From Celerinatantimonas sp046054165 (GTDB lineage Bacteria > Pseudomonadota > Gammaproteobacteria > Enterobacterales > Celerinatantimonadaceae), in the NCBI RefSeq assembly GCF_046054165.1, contig NZ_JBFNXK010000001.1, forward strand, positions 62,001-126,000: DNA of 64,000 bases, written 5' to 3'. How positions within the stretch are numbered: the stretch's first letter is position 1; the number at the start of each line of letters is the position of its first letter. The translations under genes were made by a program, and so were the position numbers. A model generated the notes under the pieces. The model was not told the origin of the DNA and did no database searches. It was given only the letters and a program-made list of their open reading frames with translations. Positions 52,292 to 61,976 of the stretch are shown here, in pieces.

Positions 52292-52476
52292 TTAGGCAAC
52301 TCATCACTTTTCAGTTCACGGGCTTTATCTTCAAGTAAGACAGGGATCCCCTGATCAATTGGATAAGCCAGCCGATCAAATTTACAAATCAACTCTTCAT
52401 GAGTCTGATCCAAATATAGTTTTCCTTTACAAATCGGGCATGCAACGATCTCTAACAAATTACGATCCAACGGCAT
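52288..52476 (-). CDS. ycaR: Trm112/YcaR family small zinc-ribbon-like protein
   Basis: A 62-residue protein with L-L-E-I-V-A-C-P-I-C-K-G-K-L near the start and R-L-A-Y-P-I-D-Q-G-I-P-V-L-L, the Trm112p family pattern. The gene lies between lpxK and kdsB in most relatives. Overlaps lpxK by 17 bases and kdsB by 4. Role not settled. Confidence 0.93.
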   Translation of the reverse strand: MPLDRNLLEIVACPICKGKLYLDQTHEELICKFDRLAYPIDQGIPVLLEDKARELKSDELPK

Positions 52477-53446
52477 AGAGTTGCTCCAGTTTTTCTTGAA
52501 TAAACATATAGAATTCTTCAGGCAGTGACGCGGTTACCGGCAAATAATACCAATTTGGCCCTGCTAGTTTTCGATATTTTAGCGCGTCTTTCTCGGTCAT
52601 AAAAACAACTTGCTGCTGGTATTGTTTAATTTGAGCTGCGGACAATCGCCGATGATCGCCGATCTCAATATAACCATCCAGCTTCAATCCCTGTTGGCTC
52701 AGTGTCTGATAAAAACGCTGGGGATTGCCAATTCCCGCAAGGGCATATCCGGTTGTGGGGATATTAGGAATAATGTCATCATCACTAACGCGCCGCCAAT
52801 TCTGTGCGCGTAGCGTCATGACATCACAGGCCAGCTCCGGTAATTCAGAACCATTGGCAATAATGCGATCCACATAATGCAATCGCGAAACCGGCTCGCG
52901 CAGTGGACCGGCGGGCAGGCACATTTCATTGCCAAAACGACGCACTGCATCGACCACACAGAGCTCGATATCTCGAGCTAAGCGATAATGTTGCATGCCA
53001 TCGTCCGAAATAATGACATTACATTCAGGATAACGTTGTAGGATTAACTCAACCGATGCCTGACGATTAGCCCCCACCACCACCGGACACTGGCTACGAC
53101 GACGAATTAATAACGGTTCATCACCACTCAACGACGCATCCATTTCGGCTTCAACCCACAGCGGCTGTTTCGAACTGCCCCCATAGCCCCGGCTAATCAC
53201 AGCCGGGTGATAATCACGCGCACTTAAATATTCACACAAAGCGAGAACGACCGGCGTTTTACCATTGCCGCCGACACTAATATTACCAACGATAATCACC
53301 GGCACAGGGGGCCGGTAACTAGAAGCTTCGCCGCTTAGAAAGCGGCGGTGACGGCGCGATGCAATCGCTTTAAATAGACAGGATAACGGCCATAAAAACC
53401 AACGCCATAGCGACCGTTGGTACCACAGATGATCAAGCATCATCAT
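52460..53446 (-). CDS. lpxK: tetraacyldisaccharide 4'-kinase LpxK
   Basis: A 328-residue inner-membrane-associated kinase that adds the 4' phosphate to lipid A. The Walker A variant V-G-N-I-S-V-G-G-N-G-K-T-P is at about 52-64, and D-D-G-M-Q-H lies near 150. Three ATGs in a row at the start overlap the msbA end; ATG 53440 may be the real one. Couples lipid A synthesis to MsbA export. Confidence 0.96.
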   Translation of the reverse strand: MMMLDHLWYQRSLWRWFLWPLSCLFKAIASRRHRRFLSGEASSYRPPVPVIIVGNISVGGNGKTPVVLALCEYLSARDYHPAVISRGYGGSSKQPLWVEAEMDASLSGDEPLLIRRRSQCPVVVGANRQASVELILQRYPECNVIISDDGMQHYRLARDIELCVVDAVRRFGNEMCLPAGPLREPVSRLHYVDRIIANGSELPELACDVMTLRAQNWRRVSDDDIIPNIPTTGYALAGIGNPQRFYQTLSQQGLKLDGYIEIGDHRRLSAAQIKQYQQQVVFMTEKDALKYRKLAGPNWYYLPVTASLPEEFYMFIQEKLEQLYAVGS

Positions 53447-55187
53447 CGCCGAACTGCATTTTATAAAGCTGATAATAGGCGCCTTTTTGCGCTAACAGCT
53501 CCAGATGCGTTCCCCGCTCCAACAAATGTCCGGAATCAACAACCAAAATTTCATCCGCATTTTCAATCGTCGAAAGCCGGTGTGCAATCACAATAGCGGT
53601 GCGATCTTTACATACTCGTTCAATCGCTTCCTGAATTTTCCGCTCGGATGCGGTATCCAGTGCCGAGGTAGCTTCATCAAGGATTAATATCGGCGCATCT
53701 CGCAACAATGCCCGGGCTATGGCAACTCGTTGCCGCTGCCCACCAGAGAGCATCACTCCCCGTTCGCCGATGAGTGTATCTAATTTATCCGGCAGGTTCT
53801 CCGCGAACTCCATAACATTAGCCATGGTCGCAACCTGAAGAATCTCTTCCTCGGTAGCATCATCTTTGGCATAAGCAATATTTTCAGCAATCGTTCCAGA
53901 AAATAGATGGACGTTTTGTGAAACCATCGAAAACTGGCTGCGTAAAGAGGCCAATGTGTAGTCTTTGAGATCATGCCCATCAATCAGAATATCCCCGTCA
54001 TCAATATCATAAAACCGGGGAAGTAAGCTGGCGACGGTGGTTTTTCCGCTTCCGGATCGTCCAACTAAAGCAATTGTTTTACCGGCTGGTACTTCAAAGC
54101 TAATATTTTTGAGCACTGGCTCTTCTTTGGTCGGATACGTGAACGTGACATTTTTAAAATGGATATGTCCTTTCACCCGCTCTGGCTGATAATTCCCGGG
54201 GTCGTCCTCCGTTGGCGTATCCAATACCGAAAACAGACTGGTACAAGCAGCCATTCCTTTCTGGAAATCATTATTCAACTGGGTAATTGATTTGATCGGT
54301 TGCAATAACATCATCATCGACGTCACGATAACAGTAAAGGTTCCGGGGGTTAAATCGTTTAAGATCTCAGGAAATGAAGCCGCAAACAGAACCACAGCCA
54401 AACCCAGCGTTGCAACAGATTGTACGATCGGGTTCGAAATCGCCGATGTGGCCGACATTTTCATTTGCTGACGACGGATCTGATTGCTGACCTTATCAAA
54501 GCGTTTCGATTCTTTGTCTTGACCATTAAACGAGAGGACTTCTCGATGGCCATTCAGCATCTGCTCTGAAACCGAAGTTACAGAGCCCATCGCATCTTGC
54601 ATATTCTTACTGATACGGCGGAATCGTTTGCTCACAATCCGAATGGCAACGGCCACCAGTGGACCGATGACCAAAAAGACCAATGACAACAACCAGCTGT
54701 TATAAAACATCATCCCTAACAAACCCACGATGAGCCCTCCCTGCTTCACCATCGTGACCAATGTTTTGGTGGAGGCCGATGCAATTTGGTTGGTGTCGTA
54801 AGTAATTTTTGATAGCAGTGTGCCAATCGAATGTTTATCAAAAAACGCGACCGGCATTGCCATGAGATGAGCAAAAATTTGTCGCTGCATTTTCATCACC
54901 ACATGGCTCCCGACCCAAGCCATACAATAACTGGAAACAAAGTTACAGAGGCCACGAGCGATGACGATGCCAATGACAAAAAATGGCATGATTTTAAGAA
55001 TGGATGGGTTAGAGCCAGTCAATCCCTGATCAATAAGTGGTTTAATGGAATAGACAAAAGTCGTATCAACAGCGGCATACCCAATCATTGCCACGATCGC
55101 GACGACTAGACCCGCTTTACGCTCTGCAACATAACTTAATAGACGCGCGAAATTCGATTTACTTTGCTCTGGTTTTTCTGAGGCCAT
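53433..55187 (-). CDS. msbA: lipid A export ABC transporter MsbA
   Basis: A 584-residue half-transporter that flips core-lipid A across the inner membrane. Six membrane helices fill the first 320 residues. The ATPase then shows Walker A G-R-S-G-S-G-K-T-T, signature L-S-G-G-Q-R-Q-R and Walker B I-L-I-L-D-E-A-T-S-A-L-D. Head of the msbA-lpxK-ycaR-kdsB operon; the comEC gene lies 52 bases upstream on the same strand. Confidence 0.97.
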   Translation of the reverse strand: MASEKPEQSKSNFARLLSYVAERKAGLVVAIVAMIGYAAVDTTFVYSIKPLIDQGLTGSNPSILKIMPFFVIGIVIARGLCNFVSSYCMAWVGSHVVMKMQRQIFAHLMAMPVAFFDKHSIGTLLSKITYDTNQIASASTKTLVTMVKQGGLIVGLLGMMFYNSWLLSLVFLVIGPLVAVAIRIVSKRFRRISKNMQDAMGSVTSVSEQMLNGHREVLSFNGQDKESKRFDKVSNQIRRQQMKMSATSAISNPIVQSVATLGLAVVLFAASFPEILNDLTPGTFTVIVTSMMMLLQPIKSITQLNNDFQKGMAACTSLFSVLDTPTEDDPGNYQPERVKGHIHFKNVTFTYPTKEEPVLKNISFEVPAGKTIALVGRSGSGKTTVASLLPRFYDIDDGDILIDGHDLKDYTLASLRSQFSMVSQNVHLFSGTIAENIAYAKDDATEEEILQVATMANVMEFAENLPDKLDTLIGERGVMLSGGQRQRVAIARALLRDAPILILDEATSALDTASERKIQEAIERVCKDRTAIVIAHRLSTIENADEILVVDSGHLLERGTHLELLAQKGAYYQLYKMQFGDDDA

Positions 55188-55239
55188 ATATAGATCAACT
55201 TATAATAATTGGCGGCCATTCTAACGGTTTAAACCGGAA

Positions 55240-57486
55240 TCACCAACCGCTTCCATGAGAATTCTCCAGTAAGAAACCGCGATTGTACCAAAAAGGGGCT
55301 ATATCCTTACGATAACTTACTAAATCACTACCAGAGGTATATAAATGGACTGAAACCTGCCCTAACATTGCCGTATTATAAAAAGGAATATGGAGCTTAC
55401 GATAACGTTCTACAACCGATGCTGCGGGTAAATGATAGGCATTTAAAAAACCACTACTGGCCACCGCCCAATGCGGCTGCAGCTGCTTTAACCAAATGGA
55501 ACTGGACGATGTTTGGCTCCCATGATGGGGGACACTAATGCCATCCACTTGCTGCCAACGATGTAAAACCCACCAATCTTCGGCGTCTTTCTCAATATCG
55601 CCTGTTAATAAAATTCGATGAAAACCATCACTAATAAGCAACATACAGGACTGATCATTGACATGACCGGCCACTACCTCTGGCTGTATCAAGGTTAAGA
55701 CCAGTTGTTGCCAGTGATAGTTCCCCTGACAATTGTGAGTTTTAAAACGCGGATCCGCACCCCGAATAACCTGAGCCTCGGGATAGTGACGCCGTAAAAA
55801 CGGATAACCACCGGCATGATCATTATCAGCATGGCTTAAAATAATTTTATCAACAGTGAGATCCCCTCGATCCATGAGAAACGGTTGGATGACAGAGCGA
55901 GCATATGAAAATCCAGAAGGATAACGAGCTGCCGTATCATATAAAATCGCATGATGATTCGACTCCACAACCACGGCCAAGCCCTGACCGACATCTAAAA
56001 AATGGACCCACCATCCATCCAATAGTGCGGGTTTCGCTGGCCAGAGTAACCAAATCGACAGCGCAATCCACCAACGGCGATGCGGCTTTGCCAATCCACA
56101 TAAACCGATGATCAATATAAGAGAAAATAGCAGCCCGGTTGCTTTTGGAACCGGGACCATAACCGGAACCTGTGCAAAAACAATAAATAGTGCTTTATTT
56201 AAAAGACTTAAAATAATACCAACCGGACTAAAAAACAGGGTTGCAAAAGATCCACCTAAGACAAGCGAGATCACGCCTAATAACAACAACGGGATAATGA
56301 CAAAACTAAACAATGGGATCGCTACTAAATTCAGTGGCAGAGCCAGCCAAGAGATATACCCAAATAAGCTCACCTGCAGCGGCAATAAACCAATCCATAA
56401 TCCCATCTGCAAAAATAGCAATCTCCGCCATCCGGACCACGGACAGAGCCACAACAAAAAATAAATCAGCAGAATCGCCCCAAACGAAAGCCACAAACCA
56501 CCACTGAGAATCGATAGCGGCCATAGCAGCGTTACGCCAAAAATAGCGATCAACCAACAATCCAAGTGACTAATCCATAACCAGCACCGTCTGACCATTA
56601 GCCAAATCAAAAGCATGATCATGGCTCGCTGAGCGGAAACCGGCCATCCAGCCAGTGAGCCATACCCCAATGCGCATAAGATTGCACCGAGCATTTCACA
56701 CCAAATTCGCCATTTAAAAGGTAAAAAACGACTGCACAGCCGTCCTAGAAGCCCGCCCCAGAAAGCTAGAATACCAAGATGTAAACCTGAGATAGCTAAT
56801 AAGTGTCCCACTCCAGCTTGCATCCATAACTGGCGCTCCCGATAAGGGATATCTGATTTAATCCCAGTGGTCAGCGCCTGCATGACCGATGCCTGTGGTA
56901 TATTTTGAAAAGCCGTTTGTAATCGCTTAATAAGTTGTGATCGATAGCTAGTGGAAACGGTCTGGATAGTGATATTATAAGTAGTCCCCAGAGCTATAAT
57001 ATTCTGAGCCACCAATGCACGTTGATAGTTGAATATTCCTTGGTCAAGACTCGCATGTGCAGGTTTTAATGAAGCCCGTACGAGCACTCTGTCGCCAATA
57101 TTTAAATCCGTCAACGGTTGATGATTACGATGATACTGGCTGAGGCGAATCATTCGATGGCTGAATAAAGAAACTGTAGTTTGATCGATTTGGTTTATTT
57201 TTAATAAAAAATGTTGCCTATAGGTATTTTTAGATACAGCCGTCACCGTACCTTCTATGCTATGGTAACGTCCCGACAGGGAAAGTTGATAAACGGCTTT
57301 TTGATAGGTATGTGCCTGCCAGCTCAACCAGCAGAGTGCCAAACAGCACCCTGTAACAAATGGATAGTGCTTTATGCATAAAATGCTTACGACAAGACAA
57401 CCCATTAAAAGAAAAACAGATGGTAACGTCGGCCATATAAGAGACGACATCAGGGTGAATAACCACCCTATGAGAAAGTACTTCAT
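55240..57486 (-). CDS. comEC: DNA uptake channel ComEC/Rec2
   Basis: A 748-residue inner-membrane protein for entry of single-stranded DNA in natural transformation. N-terminal helices and an OB-like DUF4131 domain, the Competence helical domain from about 205 (W-M-Q-A-G-V-G-H-L-L-A-I-S-G-L-H-L-G), and a C-terminal metallo-beta-lactamase domain (F-L-D-V-G-Q-G-L-A near 505 and L-S-H-A-D-N-D-H-A-G-G near 555). Complete, so the organism may be naturally competent, as Vibrio species are. Competence regulators are not in the window. Confidence 0.94.
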   Translation of the reverse strand: MKYFLIGWLFTLMSSLIWPTLPSVFLLMGCLVVSILCIKHYPFVTGCCLALCWLSWQAHTYQKAVYQLSLSGRYHSIEGTVTAVSKNTYRQHFLLKINQIDQTTVSLFSHRMIRLSQYHRNHQPLTDLNIGDRVLVRASLKPAHASLDQGIFNYQRALVAQNIIALGTTYNITIQTVSTSYRSQLIKRLQTAFQNIPQASVMQALTTGIKSDIPYRERQLWMQAGVGHLLAISGLHLGILAFWGGLLGRLCSRFLPFKWRIWCEMLGAILCALGYGSLAGWPVSAQRAMIMLLIWLMVRRCWLWISHLDCWLIAIFGVTLLWPLSILSGGLWLSFGAILLIYFLLWLCPWSGWRRLLFLQMGLWIGLLPLQVSLFGYISWLALPLNLVAIPLFSFVIIPLLLLGVISLVLGGSFATLFFSPVGIILSLLNKALFIVFAQVPVMVPVPKATGLLFSLILIIGLCGLAKPHRRWWIALSIWLLWPAKPALLDGWWVHFLDVGQGLAVVVESNHHAILYDTAARYPSGFSYARSVIQPFLMDRGDLTVDKIILSHADNDHAGGYPFLRRHYPEAQVIRGADPRFKTHNCQGNYHWQQLVLTLIQPEVVAGHVNDQSCMLLISDGFHRILLTGDIEKDAEDWWVLHRWQQVDGISVPHHGSQTSSSSIWLKQLQPHWAVASSGFLNAYHLPAASVVERYRKLHIPFYNTAMLGQVSVHLYTSGSDLVSYRKDIAPFWYNRGFLLENSHGSGW

Positions 57487-57520
57487 AACACACTATTGAT
57501 ATATTTGACAGTATAATAGC

Positions 57521-58036
57521 ATGCCGAAACGTCTTTTACAGCGCATAATGCCTGATCCAGAACAACTAAAAGCGAATAAGAATCTCCGTTTTTTGAATCG
57601 TTGGTTACAAGATGGGAATATCTGGCGACTCAATCGCCGCGCCGCTGCGGGCGCCTTTGCCGTAGGGTTATTTATTGCTTTTGTGCCATTGCCTTCTCAA
57701 ATGATTTTAGCAGCCATCGGAGCCATTTTATTGCGGGTTAACCTACCCCTTTCAGTAGCTCTGGTTTGGGTCTCCAACCCATTAACGATGCCCCCTCTTT
57801 TTTATTTTTGTTATCGGGTTGGTGCAACCACGTTAAGAACTCCAGCCGAACAATTTTCTTTTCATCTGTCTTGGGAATGGTTCGTCACCACAATGGAACA
57901 TATTGGTCCCCCCTTTTTATTAGGGTGTTTAATCTGTGGCTTAATTAGTGCGTTAGTCGGTTATGTGGCTATCAGCCAGTTGTGGAAATTCTCGACACTT
58001 CGCAAATATCAAAAACGGCGCAAACTGCGCCGCTAA
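57521..58036 (+). CDS. DUF2062 membrane protein
   Basis: A 171-residue protein with two or three membrane helices and the DUF2062 pattern: W-R-L-N-R-R-A-A-A-G-A-F-A-V-G-L-F-I-A-F, P-S-Q-M-I-L-A, and W-V-S-N-P-L-T-M-P-P-L-F-Y. It is divergent from comEC, as in Vibrio and Shewanella. Function unknown. It is convergent with lolE. Confidence 0.9.
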   Translation: MPKRLLQRIMPDPEQLKANKNLRFLNRWLQDGNIWRLNRRAAAGAFAVGLFIAFVPLPSQMILAAIGAILLRVNLPLSVALVWVSNPLTMPPLFYFCYRVGATTLRTPAEQFSFHLSWEWFVTTMEHIGPPFLLGCLICGLISALVGYVAISQLWKFSTLRKYQKRRKLRR

Positions 58037-58109
58037 TACATTGCCATTCACTCAGTCCAGCAAGCCCTTCTCAAAGGCGCTTGTTGGAATTGGATCTGCC
58101 TTTAATAGG

Positions 58110-59357
58110 CTACCGACTGAGTTCCTGTGCAGGCTGAATGTGCCGAGCCCGAAATGCAGGCCATATAGTGGCCAATAAACCAATAGCAGCCGCACTGGCA
58201 GCCACAACCAGAACATTCCAGAAGTTTAATTCACTGGGTAAAAAATCGATAAAATACACATCCGGTGATAATAATCGATGCCCAAAGAGCTGCTCCAGAA
58301 AACTCACAAGATTGGGAAGCCATAAACTACCGGCAATTCCAAACACACATCCCCAAAAACATCCCATCACTGCATTATATCCACCATAGACAATAAAACA
58401 GCGCACTAACAAATGATTCGGAGCTCCCAGCGTTTTCAGAATAGCCAAATCCCGACGTTTATCGGCTACAGCCAGAATCAGTGTCGAGATAATATTAAAA
58501 CTGGCTACAGCCACAATCAGTAACATAATGGCATACATAATAGTCCGAACCATCTGGATATCCTGATAAAGATAGCCATAGCGCTGCATCCAACTTTCTA
58601 CGTAGACCATTTGTGGATATTGCAATCCGATCTGCCGTACAATGGCGGCAGCCTGTAAGGGGTGGGTGACTCGGACACTGATCCCAGAAACTTCATCAGG
58701 CTGCCAATGCTGTATTTTTTGAGCTTCAGACAGGTGCATAAACGCCAGCTCACCGTCAAGCTGACCATTAATCTGAAAAAGTCCCACTACGGGAACCCGA
58801 ACCCGTCGAGGTGCGGTTAACTGATGTTGATTAGGTAAGTCTTGGGCCAACATCAAGGTGACATAATCTCCGGGAGCTACTTGGATTTTTTTAGCAATCT
58901 GAGCCCCTAAAATAATTCCCGGCGAATCAGCGGTCAATTTAGCCAGCGCATTTTCTCGAATATAAGGACGAATATTCGTCACTTGTAATTGTTGGGTCGG
59001 ATCAATCGCTCGAATTCCAACGGGAGCCAGTAATCCATTGTGGGTGATCAAACCATGCATCTCAATATACGGTGCGGCCGCCAGCACCTCCGGAGTATGT
59101 TCCGCAATCTGAACCAATTGTGAAGCATGTCTCAGTGGCGGTTTCACCGCAGGGAGCTCACCATGACTCACCACAGATAAAAATCGCTGGTTCAGTTCTC
59201 GCTCAAAGCCATTCATAACGGATAAGCCAATAATTAAAACAGCCACACCCAAGGCAATCCCAATCGTTGAAGAACGGGAAATAAACGCAACCAGACCGCG
59301 TCTTCGACCAAAACGGTGATACCGTAACCCAATAAAAAGAGCCAGATGACGATTCAT
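58110..59357 (-). CDS. lolE: lipoprotein-releasing permease LolE
   Basis: A 415-residue FtsX-type permease of the LolCDE complex that extracts outer-membrane lipoproteins from the inner membrane. N-terminal helix S-T-I-G-I-A-L-G-V-A-V-L-I-I-G-L-S-V-M-N-G-F, a periplasmic domain, and three C-terminal helices with L-A-I-L-K-T-L-G-A-P-N. Overlaps lolD by 4 bases. Called LolE by order; LolC and LolE are similar to each other. Confidence 0.94.
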   Translation of the reverse strand: MNRHLALFIGLRYHRFGRRRGLVAFISRSSTIGIALGVAVLIIGLSVMNGFERELNQRFLSVVSHGELPAVKPPLRHASQLVQIAEHTPEVLAAAPYIEMHGLITHNGLLAPVGIRAIDPTQQLQVTNIRPYIRENALAKLTADSPGIILGAQIAKKIQVAPGDYVTLMLAQDLPNQHQLTAPRRVRVPVVGLFQINGQLDGELAFMHLSEAQKIQHWQPDEVSGISVRVTHPLQAAAIVRQIGLQYPQMVYVESWMQRYGYLYQDIQMVRTIMYAIMLLIVAVASFNIISTLILAVADKRRDLAILKTLGAPNHLLVRCFIVYGGYNAVMGCFWGCVFGIAGSLWLPNLVSFLEQLFGHRLLSPDVYFIDFLPSELNFWNVLVVAASAAAIGLLATIWPAFRARHIQPAQELSR

Positions 59358-60052
59358 AACGAGGCCTCGGCACCCACATCCTGCAACCGCCCATCCGCCA
59401 TGGTCAAAATGCGATCAAAGCGATGGGCTAACTGCCGATCATGAGTCACGACTACAAATGCCATCTGCCGCTCCTGATTCAGTTCCAACAACAGATCATA
59501 AACTGCATCCGTCGTTTGACTATCCAGATTACCGGTCGGCTCATCCGCTAGAATCACTTTGGGATGATTGACCAGTGCCCGAGCTATCGCCGTTCTCTGG
59601 CGCTCTCCCCCTGACATTTCAGCCGGTCTATTTTTTAAACGATGCGATAAGCCAACCCGCTCCAGTAATTCTCGGGCCTGCAACAGCGCCTGTTTACGGG
59701 GAACTCCGGCAATAAACTGTGGCATGGCGACATTTTCTTCAGCAGTAAATTCACCCAGCAAATGGTGAAACTGATAAACAAAACCCAACTGTTGATTCCG
59801 CAATCGCGCTATTTTACGTTCTGGCAGTGAAAACAAAGATTGTCCGTCCAGAATCACTTCACCTGAATTGGGCCGATCCAGTCCCCCCAACAAATGTAAC
59901 AAGGTACTTTTGCCACTGCCGGAACTTCCAACAATCGCAACCGCTTCACCACTAACAATCGATAGGTCAACCTGCTTCAGTACCGGCGTAATCTGCGATC
60001 CATCCTGATACTGTTTACTTAATTGACGACAACTTAAAATCATATCACTCAC
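59354..60052 (-). CDS. lolD: lipoprotein-releasing ATPase LolD
   Basis: A 232-residue ATPase with Walker A G-S-S-G-S-G-K-S-T-L, signature M-S-G-G-E-R-Q-R and Walker B I-L-A-D-E-P-T-G-N-L-D. It powers LolC/LolE. Overlaps lolC by 8 bases and lolE by 4, a tight operon. Confidence 0.96.
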   Translation of the reverse strand: MSDMILSCRQLSKQYQDGSQITPVLKQVDLSIVSGEAVAIVGSSGSGKSTLLHLLGGLDRPNSGEVILDGQSLFSLPERKIARLRNQQLGFVYQFHHLLGEFTAEENVAMPQFIAGVPRKQALLQARELLERVGLSHRLKNRPAEMSGGERQRTAIARALVNHPKVILADEPTGNLDSQTTDAVYDLLLELNQERQMAFVVVTHDRQLAHRFDRILTMADGRLQDVGAEASL

Positions 60053-61226
60053 AACGAAGCGCCTCTGCGGGTAAAATTCGGCTGGCCTGCCAAGCTGGAT
60101 ACAAGGTGGCTAAAATACTGAGCAGCATCGCCAAGATGGCAATACTCATGACCTGAATCGAATTGACGACCACCGGTACACCAGCGGTGCCTAAAGTTAA
60201 ATTAAGTCCTAACAGACTCATCACCGGATTCAAATGGTGAGTTAACAAAATGCCGGCACCCACGCCAACAATAGCCCCCAGACAACCACTCCATGCTCCC
60301 TGGATCATAAAAATACGAAGTAAATCTATCCGACGAAGTCCCAGAGTTTGCAAAATAGCCACATCCGACTGTTTATCCCCCACCATCATGATCAACGATG
60401 ATAAAATATTAAAAGCAGCCACCGCGATGACCAAACAGAACAACAAGCTCATCATCGTTTTTTCCATTTTGACCGCTGAAAATAGCTGCCCATAATATTG
60501 CCGCCAGTCACTGCCTCCTGCGGGTAAATATTGGCTGTAATGTTCAATATTTAAAGGATCGGAAATAAACAACCGTGTCTGTTGCACCTTGGCCAGAGGA
60601 GAGCGCAGTAACCGGGCGGCATCCTGCTGATTGACCCAGATAAACTGTTCATCGACCGGAGCCGAAAAACTAAATATACCTGCGACTTTAAACATTCGTT
60701 GTGATGGGATCTCACCCAATGGGGTATAGATGAGTTTATCAGTTGCGATAAGCCGAACCGAATCTCCGACTGAGACATTGAGTTGTCGGGCTAATAATCC
60801 CCCTAAAATGACCTGAAAATGTCCGGGTTGCAAACTGGTCAACTTTCCGGCAACCAGATGCTGCTCCAACAATAAGTGATCCGGTTGTAGCGATGGCGCA
60901 ATCCCCTGCAACTGAGCGGCCCGTAGCTGTGAGGCACTTTGCACCACAACCACCGCAGACACCAACGGTGCATGCGCAAGAGTGGCTAAAGGCTGGGGAA
61001 CACTGACTCCAGGGGGAATTTGTAAATGAGGGACGACATTTAATATGCGCTGTTCCAGCTGATTCTGGAACCCATTCATCACTGAGATAACCGTAATTAA
61101 CGCAGCGACGCCTAAGGTAATACCGATGGTGGAAAAACCACTCACAAATGTAGCAAACCGCTGTTTTTTACTACCTCTTGAGAAACGCCAGGCGATTCGA
61201 AAGTCCAGTTGCCATTGATATTGCAC
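60045..61226 (-). CDS. lolC: lipoprotein-releasing permease LolC
   Basis: A 393-residue partner of LolE with the same plan: R-I-A-W-R-F-S-R-G at the start, F-S-T-I-G-I-T-L-G-V-A-A-L-I-T-V-I-S-V-M-N-G-F helix, periplasmic domain, and V-A-I-L-Q-T-L-G-L-R in the core. In the periplasmic domain LolC carries the Hook for LolA. First gene of lolCDE; divergent from the PilZ gene with about 130 bases between. Confidence 0.94.
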   Translation of the reverse strand: MQYQWQLDFRIAWRFSRGSKKQRFATFVSGFSTIGITLGVAALITVISVMNGFQNQLEQRILNVVPHLQIPPGVSVPQPLATLAHAPLVSAVVVVQSASQLRAAQLQGIAPSLQPDHLLLEQHLVAGKLTSLQPGHFQVILGGLLARQLNVSVGDSVRLIATDKLIYTPLGEIPSQRMFKVAGIFSFSAPVDEQFIWVNQQDAARLLRSPLAKVQQTRLFISDPLNIEHYSQYLPAGGSDWRQYYGQLFSAVKMEKTMMSLLFCLVIAVAAFNILSSLIMMVGDKQSDVAILQTLGLRRIDLLRIFMIQGAWSGCLGAIVGVGAGILLTHHLNPVMSLLGLNLTLGTAGVPVVVNSIQVMSIAILAMLLSILATLYPAWQASRILPAEALRCE

Positions 61227-61360
61227 GTGAGCAAGTTACCCCATCGAAAAAGAGCGATCATCATACCTTGCCGATCAGATTCCAACAACGCCAGCACCGC
61301 AAATTTCAGAAATTTGCTATTATGGGATCTCCTGACCTAATGATTCGGAGTCCTAACTGA

Positions 61361-61930
61361 ATGAATGAAGATACCAGCTATTTTAGTGTCGCTTATCAAC
61401 TCAACATTAATGTATCTGTATTACCAGCATCACAACCATTGCCTGAATATAGTACATTTTTAGAAGAGATCCCCGAGTCATTCCGGATGACGAGTCCTCA
61501 TAGCTATAGCACCGATCTATCATCCAGTTTGCAATCGCTCGGTGAAGCCGGAGTCATGTTACAACGCTACCTAAAAAGCCAAGCAGATAAGCTCGATATG
61601 TTACTTTCCTATGTCTTATCATTACAGGATGATCCAGCCGCACGAACCCAAACCACCCATTTTGGCGGTTCACAGCTGCGGTTTCATTGGGAGACTCCAC
61701 TGGCAACAGGGCAACAGCTTCAACTCAAGGTATTTTTACCCGAAGAAGCGACTGCGATTTACTGCTATGGGCGAGTCACAGCATGTTCCTCAACGAGCCC
61801 ATTCAATATTGAGTGTGAATATGCTTTAATTCGGGAAGAAGATCGTGAAGCACTGGTTCGCGCAAGTCTTCATGTCCAGTCGAAATTGCTCCAGGCAAGG
61901 GCTAAAGCCCGACAGTCCCACGATGAATAG
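61361..61930 (+). CDS. PilZ-like domain protein (Vibrio PlzB type)
   Basis: A 189-residue cytosolic protein with an all-helical middle (L-G-E-A-G-V-M-L-Q-R-Y-L) and a C-terminal beta barrel (about 95-165: L-R-F-H-W-E-T-P-L, L-Q-L-K-V-F-L-P). It lies between lolC and mfd, where Vibrio has the PilZ-domain gene plzB. The R-x3-R and (D/N)-x-S-x2-G motifs needed for cyclic-di-GMP are not evident, so it may not bind it. Its role is unknown. Confidence 0.75.
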   Translation: MNEDTSYFSVAYQLNINVSVLPASQPLPEYSTFLEEIPESFRMTSPHSYSTDLSSSLQSLGEAGVMLQRYLKSQADKLDMLLSYVLSLQDDPAARTQTTHFGGSQLRFHWETPLATGQQLQLKVFLPEEATAIYCYGRVTACSSTSPFNIECEYALIREEDREALVRASLHVQSKLLQARAKARQSHDE

Positions 61931-61976
61931 TAAGATTATTTAAATTAATGAATGTAAGGACAGTCTTGTTTTTGTT

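Noticed and set aside
58661..58670. GGTGGGTGAC inside lolE
   Set aside because: Partial core match in coding sequence, no extended similarity.
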